A stretch of 64,000 bases of DNA from DAOUTW01 sp964523575 (GTDB lineage: Bacteria; Zixibacteria; MSB-5A5; GN15; JAAZOE01), in the NCBI GenBank assembly GCA_964523575.1, contig CAZGAV010000001.1, forward strand, positions 60,657 to 124,656, given 5' to 3'. Below are positions 7,749 through 17,471 of the stretch, one piece after another. Within the stretch, counting starts at the first letter, position 1. Every line of letters begins with the position of its first letter. Under the pieces are notes generated by a model. The model did no database searches, was not told the DNA's origin, and worked only from the letters and a program-made list of their open reading frames with translations. The position numbers and the translations under genes are program-made.

Positions 7749-10700
7749 TTAACCTTCCTTCGGGCTGTTGTCTTTCAGGTCCGGATGAGGGTTGCGAATC
7801 CGGGCCATATAGGTATTGCGGGTCTTGGTATTGAACTCAGCCAGCAGAACGTAATTGCGATCCAGTTTCTTGATCTTTGACACCCGGCTTTCCGGATCGT
7901 TGATATTGCCGAAGACGATGGCGTTGGCCGGACAGGTCTGCTGGCAGGCCGTCATAATCTCGCCCTCTTTAAGCTGGCGACCTTCATTTTTGGCCTTGAT
8001 CTTGGCCCGGCTGATGCGCTGAATACAGAAAGTGCATTTTTCCATGACGCCGCGCGAACGCATCGTCACATCCGGATTCTTGGCCATCCTTACTATTTCC
8101 GGCGTATCCTTGGTATAATTGAAGAAGTTAAAGTGCCGCACCTTGTAGGGGCAGTTATTCGAACAGTACCTGGTCCCGATACAGCGGTTATAGGTCATAA
8201 CGTTGAGACCTTCACTGTCGTGCACGGTCGCGGCCACCGGACAGACTTCTTCGCAGGGCGCGTTCTGGCATTGCTGGCAGGGAACCGGCATGAATACCAT
8301 TTGAGGATCGTCGGTGTCGCCGGTGAAATAACGGTCGATTCTTATCCAGTGCATCTCGCGTCCGTTCAAAACCCGTTCTTTACCGACCGTCGGAATATTG
8401 TTTTCGCTCTGGCAGGCGATGGTACAGGCATTGCATCCGACGCAGGCGTTAAGATCGACCGCCATACCCCATTGATATCCGTGGCTGTAATCGTATTCGG
8501 GATAGATGCCGACCAGCGGCGGATGTTCAACCGCCTCTTCGGCAAACCCCGGATTCTTTCGAAATTCGTCGATATCAGCTTCCCGCACGATCGGCCGTCC
8601 GGCCATGGCGCCATGATCCTGAGTCGTGGCCAGACGATAAGTTTTGCCGGTCCGGGTTAATTTGACCCCCGATGCGAAATAGGCATCCTCTCGGGGCCGC
8701 AAAGGATAAACATTGACGCCGACATCTTTGCCATATCGCCCGGAGGCGGTGCGGCCGTATCCGAATGTGACCGAAACCGTATAGTCGGCCTGGCCGGGGA
8801 CAATCCAGACCGGCAGTTCCGCCGTCCCCTGCTCAGTCGCCATTTTGACCATATCGCCGTTTTTGAAACTAAGCTTTTCGGCCGTCTTCGGGCTTATACA
8901 GGCGGCATTATCCCAGGTTAATTTGTTCACCGGATGGGGCAGTTCCTGAAGCCAGCCGTTGTTGGCAAAACGGCCGTCGTATAATCCGGGGGAGACCTGG
9001 AAGGTCAATTCCATATTATCGGATGATAATTCCTTGAACGGGGCCATAAGGGCGCGGGTAATAAATTTGCGATTATCGCGATCGAATTTCGGTTCAGGCT
9101 TTTGAACCGGCCGTGATTGACCGGCGTAAACACCGTCATGCAAAATTTGACGCCAGCTTTTTTCGAAATCGCCGCCCTTGAGAATATCGTTCCAGGTTTC
9201 GCGGACGATATCATAACCGCGTTTATCTTCGCCGGTGGCGATCAAATTAAGGAACTCGACATCGCCTTTGGCGTCGAAAAGAGGCAGAATCATCGGCTGG
9301 GTAATACTTAAGGCGCCGTCCACAGCTCTGGTATCGCCCCAGCTCTCGAGAAAATGGGCTTGTGGAATATGCCATCCGGCCGCCGCCGTCGTTTCGTTGA
9401 CATAGGCGCTCAGCTGAATCACCTGCTCGATATTTTTCAAGGCCCCGGCCAAGTCGTATGCGGCCGGGCATTCATAAACGGGGTTGCCGCCAAGGATCAC
9501 CAGCGTTTTGATCTTTCCCGCCTGCGCCGCTTCGACGATTCTTCCAATATGATCCTCGCCGGGATCGCCCAATGAGGAAGCGGTCAGCTCCACCTTATTA
9601 TAGGTCACGGTTTTGCCGATATTGCCCAGCGCCCTATTCAGGGCTTCGACCAGGACCGCCAGTTCTGGCTGACAACGTCCCGTGACAATAATGCTTTCCC
9701 CCCGATACCGTATCAGATCCTTGACCAGAGCCGAAAGGAATGGCTTATCGAAATTTTGATCGCCGAATGATGCTACCACGTCGGCCAACGGCGTCTTGAT
9801 CCCCTGGCTTTCGAGTTCAAACGCCAGGGCTCCGGTAAAGGCTCCAACCATGCTTCGCGGCAAACGCAACCGGTGATCGGCCATAGCCCCGGTGGCGGTC
9901 ATTTCCGGCTCCACCATATATAGCCGGCTTGACTCGCTTTTGGTATCCGTTATTCTTCGGCCATCGGCAAAGCGCGCGGCGGCGATGACGTTCTCGCTTT
10001 CGGTCATCAGGAAATCGGCGTCGAGCGAAAGGATGACCCGCGCTTTGTCATAATGGTAATCGGGGCGGAAAGCCGCATCGTTGCCGTCAAAGCCCCGAAT
10101 GGGAAGATAGCTGTCGCGAACGGGCTGATGGATGGCGAATTGAGCCGCTCGGAATTGTTTCCGGAATTTTTGGCCGAGTCGGAACATGGAAGGCGAAGAG
10201 AACTCCTCCGTCAGGAAAGCCAGCCCCTCGCCGTTATTACCCTTGAAACCGGCCAGCTGGTCGCGCCAGAAAGTAACAAAATCTTCCCATTTTGATTCGG
10301 CGCCCTGTTTCAACACTTTCCGGGATCGATCGGGATCATAGAGGTTGAGCATTTCGGCCTGAATCAGGGCATTAGCGCGGCCCAGCGTCGAGGAGTGAAG
10401 CGGGTTGCCTTCGATTTTGGTCGGACGCCCCTCATGGCATTCGATGATGAGGCCATAAGCTGAAGTCCCAAACGGCATGGTCGTGGCGTAATAATTCGGT
10501 ACGCCGGGGATAACCTCTTCGGGTTGGGTCACATAGGGTACAATTTTTTCCACCGGTTTGCGGCATCCGGCCAGCCCGGCCATGGCCAGTGACGCTCCGA
10601 CCAGCCCCAGGAATTTCCGGCGAGTTATCGATCCATCAGATCCATCTTCCGGTTTAGGGAATTCCTGCTCCAGAAAACGGCGGTATTCCGGGCTGTCGGC

Positions 10701-10760
10701 CAGTTGATCCAGACTGCGCCAGTAGTCATTCCCGGCATTATTTCGATACTTTTCACTCAT
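7749..10760 (-). CDS. actB: alternative complex III iron-sulfur/molybdopterin-like subunit ActB
   Basis: ActB is the large peripheral subunit, a fusion of a molybdopterin-oxidoreductase-like domain (which normally carries no cofactor) and a four-cluster ferredoxin-like domain. A twin-arginine leader (TRRKFLGLVGASLAMAGLAG) and lipobox Cys lie near residue 50, so export by Tat is expected. Cysteine groups in the C-terminal third are CVGCNACTIAC, CQQCQNAPCEEVC, CIGTRYCSNNC and CTFC with CQQTC, which bind one 3Fe-4S and three 4Fe-4S clusters in characterised complexes. I chose the ATG at 10760 (MSEKYRNN) because it overlaps the actA stop as ATGA. Upstream in-frame starts at 10769 (ATG) and 10778 (TTG) are possible. 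Confidence 0.94.
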   Translation of the reverse strand: MSEKYRNNAGNDYWRSLDQLADSPEYRRFLEQEFPKPEDGSDGSITRRKFLGLVGASLAMAGLAGCRKPVEKIVPYVTQPEEVIPGVPNYYATTMPFGTSAYGLIIECHEGRPTKIEGNPLHSSTLGRANALIQAEMLNLYDPDRSRKVLKQGAESKWEDFVTFWRDQLAGFKGNNGEGLAFLTEEFSSPSMFRLGQKFRKQFRAAQFAIHQPVRDSYLPIRGFDGNDAAFRPDYHYDKARVILSLDADFLMTESENVIAAARFADGRRITDTKSESSRLYMVEPEMTATGAMADHRLRLPRSMVGAFTGALAFELESQGIKTPLADVVASFGDQNFDKPFLSALVKDLIRYRGESIIVTGRCQPELAVLVEALNRALGNIGKTVTYNKVELTASSLGDPGEDHIGRIVEAAQAGKIKTLVILGGNPVYECPAAYDLAGALKNIEQVIQLSAYVNETTAAAGWHIPQAHFLESWGDTRAVDGALSITQPMILPLFDAKGDVEFLNLIATGEDKRGYDIVRETWNDILKGGDFEKSWRQILHDGVYAGQSRPVQKPEPKFDRDNRKFITRALMAPFKELSSDNMELTFQVSPGLYDGRFANNGWLQELPHPVNKLTWDNAACISPKTAEKLSFKNGDMVKMATEQGTAELPVWIVPGQADYTVSVTFGYGRTASGRYGKDVGVNVYPLRPREDAYFASGVKLTRTGKTYRLATTQDHGAMAGRPIVREADIDEFRKNPGFAEEAVEHPPLVGIYPEYDYSHGYQWGMAVDLNACVGCNACTIACQSENNIPTVGKERVLNGREMHWIRIDRYFTGDTDDPQMVFMPVPCQQCQNAPCEEVCPVAATVHDSEGLNVMTYNRCIGTRYCSNNCPYKVRHFNFFNYTKDTPEIVRMAKNPDVTMRSRGVMEKCTFCIQRISRAKIKAKNEGRQLKEGEIMTACQQTCPANAIVFGNINDPESRVSKIKKLDRNYVLLAEFNTKTRNTYMARIRNPHPDLKDNSPKEG

Positions 10761-11404
10761 CGATGACATCCCGAACAATCGGTCGGCGGATTGATATTCT
10801 TCTCTTTGATGACCCGCTCGGCAAAAGCCTGCTGATTGGCCGGTGGCGTCCAGGTCATATTGGTTAACTGGTCATGAGGTCGCAAATTCGGTCCCGGATT
10901 GCGGTGGCAGTTAAGGCACCAACTCATCGATAACGGTTGGACTTGCATGACTTCAACCATGTCGGCGATATTCCCGTGGCAGGTAAAACAGCCGACACCG
11001 GCGGTCAGGTGGATGCTGTGGTTGAAATAGGCGTAGTCGGGGAGCATATGGACCCGCACCCATTTGATAGGGACTTTAATGGCCCAGCTTTCACGGACGG
11101 GGAGCAATCGCTCGCTTTCGGGCAGGATCAATTTATGACAATTCATGCAAGTCTGAGTCGGCGGAACATTGGCCACCGGGGATAATTCGACGGTACTGTG
11201 GCAGTAACGGCAGTCGAGGCCGAGATCGCCGGCGTGGAGCTTGTGGCTGTAGGGGACAGGCTGCAGCGGGCGATAACCAACGTCGGTGTATTTGGGCGAA
11301 CCATAGTACCAGAAAAAACCGACCACGGCGGCGGCGAACAGGAAAGCCGCGACGGCGATATAAGTCTGGATTTTGTTGGCCCACTCCGGAAAAATCTGCG
11401 CCAC
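10757..11404 (-). CDS. actA: alternative complex III pentaheme cytochrome c subunit ActA
   Basis: This 215-residue protein has an N-terminal membrane anchor (IAVAAFLFAAAVVGFFWYYG) and five CxxCH heme sites: CRYCH, CMNCH, CFTCH, CLNCH and CSGCH. That is the normal heme count for ActA. It collects electrons from ActB on the periplasmic side. The start is a GTG (codon 11404-11402) preceded by AAGGA about 8 nt upstream. It is the first act gene, separated from ctaB by 155 nt that hold a possible promoter. Confidence 0.94.
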   Translation of the reverse strand: MAQIFPEWANKIQTYIAVAAFLFAAAVVGFFWYYGSPKYTDVGYRPLQPVPYSHKLHAGDLGLDCRYCHSTVELSPVANVPPTQTCMNCHKLILPESERLLPVRESWAIKVPIKWVRVHMLPDYAYFNHSIHLTAGVGCFTCHGNIADMVEVMQVQPLSMSWCLNCHRNPGPNLRPHDQLTNMTWTPPANQQAFAERVIKEKNINPPTDCSGCHR

Positions 11405-11499
11405 TGCCTGATCCTTACCTGTGTCCCATCTTTAGTCGGTATGACCCCAAACTCCGTTATCGAATCCCTTGCGGATTTGTGACTCCTGAGTCTATTCAG

Positions 11500-11528
11500 A
11501 TTATATATTTTTTCGGAGCCCGAAAAAA
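11500..11528 (-). promoter_or_regulatory. possible promoter and 9-3-9 palindrome upstream of actA
   Basis: In the ctaB-actA gap the minus strand carries a TATAAT box (11505-11500). Immediately upstream of it is the perfect inverted repeat TTTTTTCGG, spacer of 3, CCGAAAAAA (11508-11528), where the -35 region would lie. No clear TTGACA is present, so this could be an activator- or repressor-controlled promoter. It does not look like an intrinsic terminator for ctaB because no T-run follows the repeat on the minus strand. Confidence 0.4.
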
Positions 11529-11559
11529 GCAAAATCTGAGTTTAAAATGACGATCTCAC

Positions 11560-12516
11560 CTACCTTAATAAAACCTTGTCCAGCACCATAGCCGCAAAAA
11601 GCCCAAAAAGGTAAAAAATCGAAAATCCGAATAAGGCCCAGTTCGAACGCCGATCCATTTTTTGCCGTGCGATCAGAACTTTGTGCACAAAGGCCGCACC
11701 CAGACCCAGCGCGGCGGCGGCATAAATCCACTTCCCGCCGATCGGGATATAGGCCAAGCTGGCCACGACGACCGCGATGGCATAATAGAAAATCATCTGC
11801 AAGGTCGCCCGGTCGCCCTTGATAATGGGCATCATCGGCAGGCGCGACCGTTCGTAATCGGACCGAAAATAAAGGGCCAGCGACCAGAAATGCGGCGGCG
11901 TCCAGAGAAAAACGATTAGAAATAAAACCCAGGGTGTCAGGGCCATCCCGCCGGTGGCGGCGGCCCAGGCTCCGACTGGAGCCATCGCCCCCGCAATCCC
12001 GCCGATCACGATATTATAGGGCGTATTCGGTTTCAACCATAGGGTATAAACGAGGCTGTAGAAAAGCATGGTGCCGGCCGCCAGAGCTGCCGTCAAAAGG
12101 TTGAAAACTGCACCCAGTAAAATCACTCCGGCAAGGCCCAGGGCCGAAGAAAAAATAACCGCTTCGGATGGCGATATCAAACCCAGAGGCAGCGGCCGCC
12201 GATTCCGGGTTCTCTCCATCCGGGCATCGACCGCCCGCTCGAAATACTGGTTGAAGGCATTAGCGGCGCCGCCGGTCATATAAAGGCCGACCAGAAACAG
12301 GACAAACTGAAGGGGATACGCAACCAGGCGGCCTTCCAGTATTAAAGTGGTCATCCCGGTGATCAAAACCAGGAGCATGATTTTGGGTTTGGTCAGTTGA
12401 AAGAGCGCCTTCAGATGCACCGGCAGCGAAAAAGGAGTCTCTTTTTCCGGCAGATAGAAAGAGGAGGATTCCGGCCGGCCTGTTTCGGAAAGCGGCGCTG
12501 AGCGCTGAAGCTTCAT
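11560..12516 (-). CDS. ctaB: protoheme IX farnesyltransferase (heme O synthase)
   Basis: This enzyme adds a farnesyl group to protoheme IX, making heme O, the precursor of the heme A used by the oxidase encoded downstream. It is a UbiA-family polytopic membrane protein of 318 residues. The first Asp-rich motif is in NAFNQYFERAVDARMERT, followed by RNRRPLPLG, and the second is in YFRSDYERSRLPMMP. The start ATG is preceded by GAGGGA about 11 nt away. No ctaA (heme A synthase) is in the window. ctaB leads the act-cta cluster with a 155-nt gap. Confidence 0.95.
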   Translation of the reverse strand: MKLQRSAPLSETGRPESSSFYLPEKETPFSLPVHLKALFQLTKPKIMLLVLITGMTTLILEGRLVAYPLQFVLFLVGLYMTGGAANAFNQYFERAVDARMERTRNRRPLPLGLISPSEAVIFSSALGLAGVILLGAVFNLLTAALAAGTMLFYSLVYTLWLKPNTPYNIVIGGIAGAMAPVGAWAAATGGMALTPWVLFLIVFLWTPPHFWSLALYFRSDYERSRLPMMPIIKGDRATLQMIFYYAIAVVVASLAYIPIGGKWIYAAAALGLGAAFVHKVLIARQKMDRRSNWALFGFSIFYLFGLFAAMVLDKVLLR

Positions 12517-12748
12517 TATATTAGCGTCCCTCTGTTGATGAACCCGGGAAAAAGCAGATCCCGACGCCTAATAGACATTTAAACTGTTAAACGGTGACCG
12601 GTCGGCGCCTGTTTGTCCCTTCAATATATTTACTGCGATTTTAAGCCTCAAGGACAAAATTCCGATTATCGCGATATTTTACCCCTTGTTTTTACACCGA
12701 TTTTATATATTCATTCCTATCTTAACAGATATTCCGGGATGGAACCGT

Positions 12749-13300
12749 ATGCTGATCGGATACATGGCTATTCTGGCCCTGATGATCATCGGGGCTATAA
12801 TCGGTTTGCAATTCTGGCTGGGGCCGATGTTCAAGAATCAAAAGGCTTTTCGCTGGGCCAGTACGGCCGCCGTCATATTTGTCGCCCTGATTCTCGTCGG
12901 TTCCGGGGTTTGGAGACTGCGGGGAGAAATCGCCACCCGAACCTGGCCGGTGGCGGAAGGCACTATTACTGAGGCCCGAGTGGTCGGCGAGAGGGCCATT
13001 CATCCGGAAATCGACTACATTTATTCCGTCAATGGCCGGGAATATTCGGGAGTCAGTAGCCTGAGAACCCCCGGTTTCGGAAATAAACGCAGTCGCCTGG
13101 AAACGGCCGAACTGCTGGTCGATCAATATCAGGTCGGGATGCCGATATCGGTGCATTATGATCCGGCCCGGCCGAATATATCCACTCTCAAGATCGGTAT
13201 CACCTATAGCTCAACGCTGGAAACGGCCTTGGGTACAATCTTGATTCTCGGAATATTCATCGTCGCCATTCCCCTGATGCGAAAAAATGCTCCGACTTAA
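12749..13300 (+). CDS. DUF3592 membrane protein
   Basis: This 183-residue protein has two N-terminal helices (about residues 5-28 and 36-54), a soluble part and one C-terminal helix. The segment TWPVAEGTITEARV, followed by PEIDYIYSVNGREYSG and VHYDPARPNIS, matches the DUF3592 family, whose function is unknown. I took the ATG at 12749, which has GGGATGGA just upstream. An upstream in-frame TTG has no signal. It is divergent from ctaB. Confidence 0.75.
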   Translation: MLIGYMAILALMIIGAIIGLQFWLGPMFKNQKAFRWASTAAVIFVALILVGSGVWRLRGEIATRTWPVAEGTITEARVVGERAIHPEIDYIYSVNGREYSGVSSLRTPGFGNKRSRLETAELLVDQYQVGMPISVHYDPARPNISTLKIGITYSSTLETALGTILILGIFIVAIPLMRKNAPT

Positions 13301-13351
13301 TTATCGCACAGATTCAGCCTTATGCAATTTAGCGAGGGAACCTGATATTTT

Positions 13352-13382
13352 TTGAGCTATCGGGCGAAAACTTCGCTATAAT
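13352..13382 (+). promoter_or_regulatory. promoter giving a leaderless EamA transcript
   Basis: A TATAAT box (13377-13382) lies 9 nt before the ATG at 13392. TTGAGC (13352-13357) is a possible -35 box, with a rather long 19-nt spacer. Transcription would start at about 13389-13392, at the start codon itself. No ribosome binding site precedes the ATG. Confidence 0.45.
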
Positions 13383-13391
13383 CTCGCGTAT

Positions 13392-14300
13392 ATGTCTGCG
13401 ATGCCGCCAAAATCTCGATATAAAAACGTTTTAGCCCATGCCGGTCTATTCTATGCCGCCGCCATCTGGGGCTCGACTTTTTTCCTCGTCAAAAGAGTCC
13501 TCAATGATGTCGATCCGGTCGTTTTGGTCGGATATCGTTTTCTTCTGGCCGGGTCGATTTTACTGATCTATCTCCTCTTGAAAGGCAAGCCGGTTCTGGC
13601 TGGTCTTAAGCAGGCCGTCTGGCTGGGATTTTTGCTCTGGATGCTGTATATCCCACAGACCATCGGCCTGAAATACACGACCGCCTCCAATTCCGGATTT
13701 ATCACCGGGTTGTTTGTAGCTTTCGTGCCCTTCTTTTTGCTGACAATTTTCAGGCGGCGGCCGACGCCGATCGAAATCGCGGCCTCAGCCGTATCGCTGG
13801 GCGGCCTCTGGGTTCTCACCGGGGGACTGGTCCATATCAACATCGGCGATATGCTGACTCTTATCGCCGCCATGACCTATGCCCTGCACCTGCTCTATTC
13901 GGACAAATATATGAAGTCCGGTGTCGATCCTCTCATTATCAGTTGCCAGCAATTCCTTGTCATCGGACTGCTGAGTCTGATAACGGCGCTGGTTTTCGAT
14001 CTGCCCTTCGGCGTGGCTACATCGGGCGCCGTCGGGATAATTCTATTTTTGACCCTGTTTCCGACCCTGCTGGCCTTTGTCGTCCAGATGGTGGCGCAAA
14101 AGACCGTGTCGCCCCTGCGCGTTTCTCTCGTTTTTGCCCTCGAACCGGTCTTTGCGGGGATTTTCGCCTGGACTTTGGGGGGAGAGCCGTATGTCCAGTA
14201 TCGCGCCACCGGCGGCCTGCTGATTTTCTTCGGTCTGGTGCTATCCGGCCTGCCATGGCCCCTCCGTTTCAAAAAATCGACGGTTTCCCAGAGTATATAA
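13392..14300 (+). CDS. EamA/RhaT family drug/metabolite transporter
   Basis: This is a ten-helix transporter of the DMT superfamily with 302 residues and two EamA repeats. The first begins at about residue 12 (FYAAAIWGSTFFLVKRVL) and the second at about residue 150 (INIGDMLTLIAAMTYALHLLYSDKYM). Substrate cannot be read from sequence. The start lies 9 nt after a TATAAT box with no ribosome binding site, which suggests a leaderless mRNA. The gene ends 15 nt before the exonuclease III gene. Confidence 0.85.
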   Translation: MSAMPPKSRYKNVLAHAGLFYAAAIWGSTFFLVKRVLNDVDPVVLVGYRFLLAGSILLIYLLLKGKPVLAGLKQAVWLGFLLWMLYIPQTIGLKYTTASNSGFITGLFVAFVPFFLLTIFRRRPTPIEIAASAVSLGGLWVLTGGLVHINIGDMLTLIAAMTYALHLLYSDKYMKSGVDPLIISCQQFLVIGLLSLITALVFDLPFGVATSGAVGIILFLTLFPTLLAFVVQMVAQKTVSPLRVSLVFALEPVFAGIFAWTLGGEPYVQYRATGGLLIFFGLVLSGLPWPLRFKKSTVSQSI

Positions 14301-14315
14301 TATGGTAAGGATGCG

Positions 14316-15092
14316 ATGATGAAGAACATCAGACTGTTTTCATGGAATGTCAACGGTATCAGGGCCGTCGAACGCAAAGGGGCGATGGACTGGTTTCTGG
14401 AGGAAAAACCGGCGATACTCGGATTGCAGGAAATCAAGGCCACTCGCGATCAGGTTCCGGACTCCTTGAAGGACATCGACGGCTATCATGATTACTTTGT
14501 TTCCGCCCAGAGAAAGGGGTATAGCGGCGTTGGTCTGTACACCAGCGTCGAACCCAAGGCGGTCCACTTCGGTTTCGGGAACGAGGCATTCGACGGCGAA
14601 GGCCGTACGATCATAGCCGAATACGAAAAATTTACCCTGCTCAATGTTTATTTCCCCAACGGCAAAGCATCCAAGGAGCGGTTAGCCTTCAAGATGGCCT
14701 TTTACGATGCCTTTCTGGAACATATCAACATGCGTCGTGATCGGGGCGAGAAGATTATTTTCTGCGGTGATGTCAACACTGCTCATAAGGAAATCGATCT
14801 GGCCCGTCCCAAAGAAAACGAGAAAGTGTCGGGATTTCTGCCCGAAGAAAGGGCCTGGATCGACCGCCTTGTCGATGAAGGCTATATCGATACTCTGCGA
14901 TTGTTCAATAATGAGCCGGATCAATATACATGGTGGGACATGAAGAGCCGGGCGCGGGAAAGGAATGTCGGCTGGAGGATCGATTACTTTTTCGTCAGTG
15001 CCGATTTGCGGCGTAAAGTCAAGGCGGCTGTCATCCGGCCCGAAATCATGGGCTCGGATCATTGCCCGGTCGGCATTGAATTGACGTTGTGA
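14316..15092 (+). CDS. xthA: exodeoxyribonuclease III (AP endonuclease)
   Basis: This Mg-dependent nuclease cuts at abasic sites and removes 3'-blocking groups during base excision repair. The 258-residue product has the exonuclease/endonuclease/phosphatase fold. Family motifs seen are SWNVNGIRA (metal-binding Asn), ILGLQEIKA (metal-binding Glu), FCGDVNTAHKEIDLA (catalytic Asp and Asn), WRIDYFFVS, and SDHCPVGIEL with the catalytic Asp-His. There are two tandem ATGs. The second, at 14319, has the better spacing (7 nt) from AAGGA. Confidence 0.96.
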   Translation: MMKNIRLFSWNVNGIRAVERKGAMDWFLEEKPAILGLQEIKATRDQVPDSLKDIDGYHDYFVSAQRKGYSGVGLYTSVEPKAVHFGFGNEAFDGEGRTIIAEYEKFTLLNVYFPNGKASKERLAFKMAFYDAFLEHINMRRDRGEKIIFCGDVNTAHKEIDLARPKENEKVSGFLPEERAWIDRLVDEGYIDTLRLFNNEPDQYTWWDMKSRARERNVGWRIDYFFVSADLRRKVKAAVIRPEIMGSDHCPVGIELTL

Positions 15093-15145
15093 CCGGGCTT
15101 ATTTCCGGTTTCTTTTCGGAGGGAATCATCATATAATGTAATAAT

Positions 15146-17311
15146 ATGGCCCGGCCTAAAGAGGAGATGATGGAAAACGTATTCATAAAAAAAATAGCCG
15201 ATGAGTTGAACCTGAAGGCCAATCAAGTGGCCGCAACCGTCAGCCTGCTCGACGATGGCGGCACCGTGCCGTTTATCGCTCGTTACCGCAAGGAGATGAC
15301 CGGCAGCCTGGACGAGGTCGTCATCACCGCCATCAGAGATCGTATAGCGCAATTGCGGGAGCTTGACAAGCGGCGTGAGGCGATTCTGAAATCGCTGGAG
15401 GAGCGGGAACTCCTCACCGACGAGTTGAAGGAAAAAATAGAGGCGACCGAAACCATGGCCGCGCTCGAAGATATTTATCTGCCCTTCAGGCCTAAACGCC
15501 GCACCCGGGCGACAATTGCCAAAGAGCGCGGTCTGGAACCGCTGGCCGAATTATTACTGGCTCAGGACGATATCGACCCGGCTGAGGAAGCCGAGGCCTA
15601 TATCGATCCCGAAAAAGAGGTGGCCACGGTCGAAGAGGCTCTGGCCGGAGCGAGAGACATAATCGCCGAATGGGTCACCGAGGATGCCGATGCCCGATCC
15701 CGAATGCGGGAACTATTTCTATCCAAAGGCATCATCACCACTTCCGTGATAACCGGCAAGGAGACCGAGGGAGCCAAATTTTCCGACTATTTCGAATGGG
15801 AGGAACCGATTGCGACCGCCCCTTCACATCGCATCCTGGCCATGCGCCGGGGTGAGGCCGAAGGTTTTCTGCATTTGAATGTGATGCCGCCGGATCCGGA
15901 CGCGCTGGGTCTGCTGGAAGAGATCTTTGTCATCGGCGACAACCCGGCTTCGCAACAGGTCCGGCTGGCGGTCCATGACAGTTATCAGCGGCTTCTGGGA
16001 CCCTCGATGGAAACCGAAACCCGCGCCGCGACCAAGATGCAGGCCGATGAAGAATCGATCCGGGTTTTTGCCGCCAATCTGCGCGAATTGCTCATGGCCT
16101 CGCCTCTGGGCCGGAAAAGAGTGCTGGCTATCGATCCCGGATTTCGCACCGGATGCAAGGTTGTCTGCCTCGATCAACAGGGAAAATTTCTCCACTATTC
16201 CACTATTTTCCCGCACGGCTCCACCGGCCAGCGCGACAATGCCGGAGCGGAAGTTGAATATCTTTGCCGGGAACATAATATCGAAGTTATCGCCGTCGGC
16301 AATGGTACGGCGGGGCGCGAAACCGAGGCCTTTGTCCGCGAGCTCGATTTACCGGATGGTATTTTAATCGAGATGGTCAACGAATCGGGGGCCTCGATCT
16401 ACTCGGCCTCGGAAATAGCCCGCGAGGAATTTCCCGAACACGATATCACCGTCCGCGGTGCGATTTCTATCGGGCGGAGATTGATGGACCCTCTGGCCGA
16501 ACTGGTCAAAATCGATCCGAAGTCGATCGGGGTCGGCCAGTATCAGCATGACGTCGATCAGGCCCTGCTCAAGCAGGGACTGGATGACGTCGTTATCAGT
16601 TGCGTCAATGCCGTCGGGGTCGAGGTCAACACCGCCAGCAAACAGCTGTTGACCTATGTTTCCGGGCTGGGGCCCCATCTGGCCGGCAATATTATCGAGT
16701 TTCGCAACGAGCATGGACCTTTTCAATCACGTGATGATTTCCTGAAGGTGCCGCGCCTCGGACCCAAGGCGTTTGAACAGGCGGCCGGTTTCCTGCGTAT
16801 CGCCGACGCCCCCAATCCTCTGGATCGCAGCGCCGTGCACCCGGAAAGCTACGGTGTTGTCATGAAAATGGCCGCCGATCTGAGTTGTCTGGTCAACGAC
16901 CTGATGCGGGATGAGAATCTCCGCAAAAAAATTCGACTCAACAATTATGTCAGCGACCGAACCGGCATACCGACTTTGAAAGACATCATGGATGAGCTGG
17001 CCAAACCGGGCCGCGATCCGCGCCAGCAGTTTATCGCTTTCAGCTACGAAAAAGCGGTGCAGACACTGGAGGATGTCAAGCCGGGAATGAAATTACCTGG
17101 CATCGTCACCAATGTCACCAATTTCGGGGCCTTCGTCGATATCGGCGTGCATCAGGACGGCCTGGTGCATATCAGCGAACTGGCCGACCGTTTCGTCAAG
17201 GACCCCAACGAATTCGTCAAGGTCCACCAGCGGGTGACGGTTACGGTCATAAGCGTCGATCTCAACCGTAAGCGCATCTCGCTGTCTCTGAGACAAAAGC
17301 CGAAACCTTGA
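15146..17311 (+). CDS. tex: Tex-like RNA-binding transcription accessory protein
   Basis: Tex is a nucleic-acid-binding protein linked to transcription and RNA turnover. The protein is 721 residues long and has the full Tex order: an N-terminal helical region (FIKKIADELNLKANQV), a YqgF/RNase H-like domain beginning LAIDPGFRTGCK at about residue 327, helix-hairpin-helix motifs (VNTASKQLLTYVSGLGPHLA), and a C-terminal S1 domain (GIVTNVTNFGAFVDIG) at about residue 650. The start is uncertain. The ATG at 15146 lies 8 nt after a TATAAT and may be leaderless, while ATG 15170, after GAGGAG, gives the usual Tex N-terminus. Confidence 0.94.
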   Translation: MARPKEEMMENVFIKKIADELNLKANQVAATVSLLDDGGTVPFIARYRKEMTGSLDEVVITAIRDRIAQLRELDKRREAILKSLEERELLTDELKEKIEATETMAALEDIYLPFRPKRRTRATIAKERGLEPLAELLLAQDDIDPAEEAEAYIDPEKEVATVEEALAGARDIIAEWVTEDADARSRMRELFLSKGIITTSVITGKETEGAKFSDYFEWEEPIATAPSHRILAMRRGEAEGFLHLNVMPPDPDALGLLEEIFVIGDNPASQQVRLAVHDSYQRLLGPSMETETRAATKMQADEESIRVFAANLRELLMASPLGRKRVLAIDPGFRTGCKVVCLDQQGKFLHYSTIFPHGSTGQRDNAGAEVEYLCREHNIEVIAVGNGTAGRETEAFVRELDLPDGILIEMVNESGASIYSASEIAREEFPEHDITVRGAISIGRRLMDPLAELVKIDPKSIGVGQYQHDVDQALLKQGLDDVVISCVNAVGVEVNTASKQLLTYVSGLGPHLAGNIIEFRNEHGPFQSRDDFLKVPRLGPKAFEQAAGFLRIADAPNPLDRSAVHPESYGVVMKMAADLSCLVNDLMRDENLRKKIRLNNYVSDRTGIPTLKDIMDELAKPGRDPRQQFIAFSYEKAVQTLEDVKPGMKLPGIVTNVTNFGAFVDIGVHQDGLVHISELADRFVKDPNEFVKVHQRVTVTVISVDLNRKRISLSLRQKPKP

Positions 17312-17471
17312 GCCATATCAGTGGCTTTCGGCGGAAACGGAGATCTGCCCATGGATGAAATCATCGCCCATGTCATCGAGCAAACCGGCCGACCCGATTA
17401 TTCGGCAAATTGTAATCAGACGTTTCACGCCTGATGTCGATGCCCGCAATCCAAGCATCGCATCAATTCCA

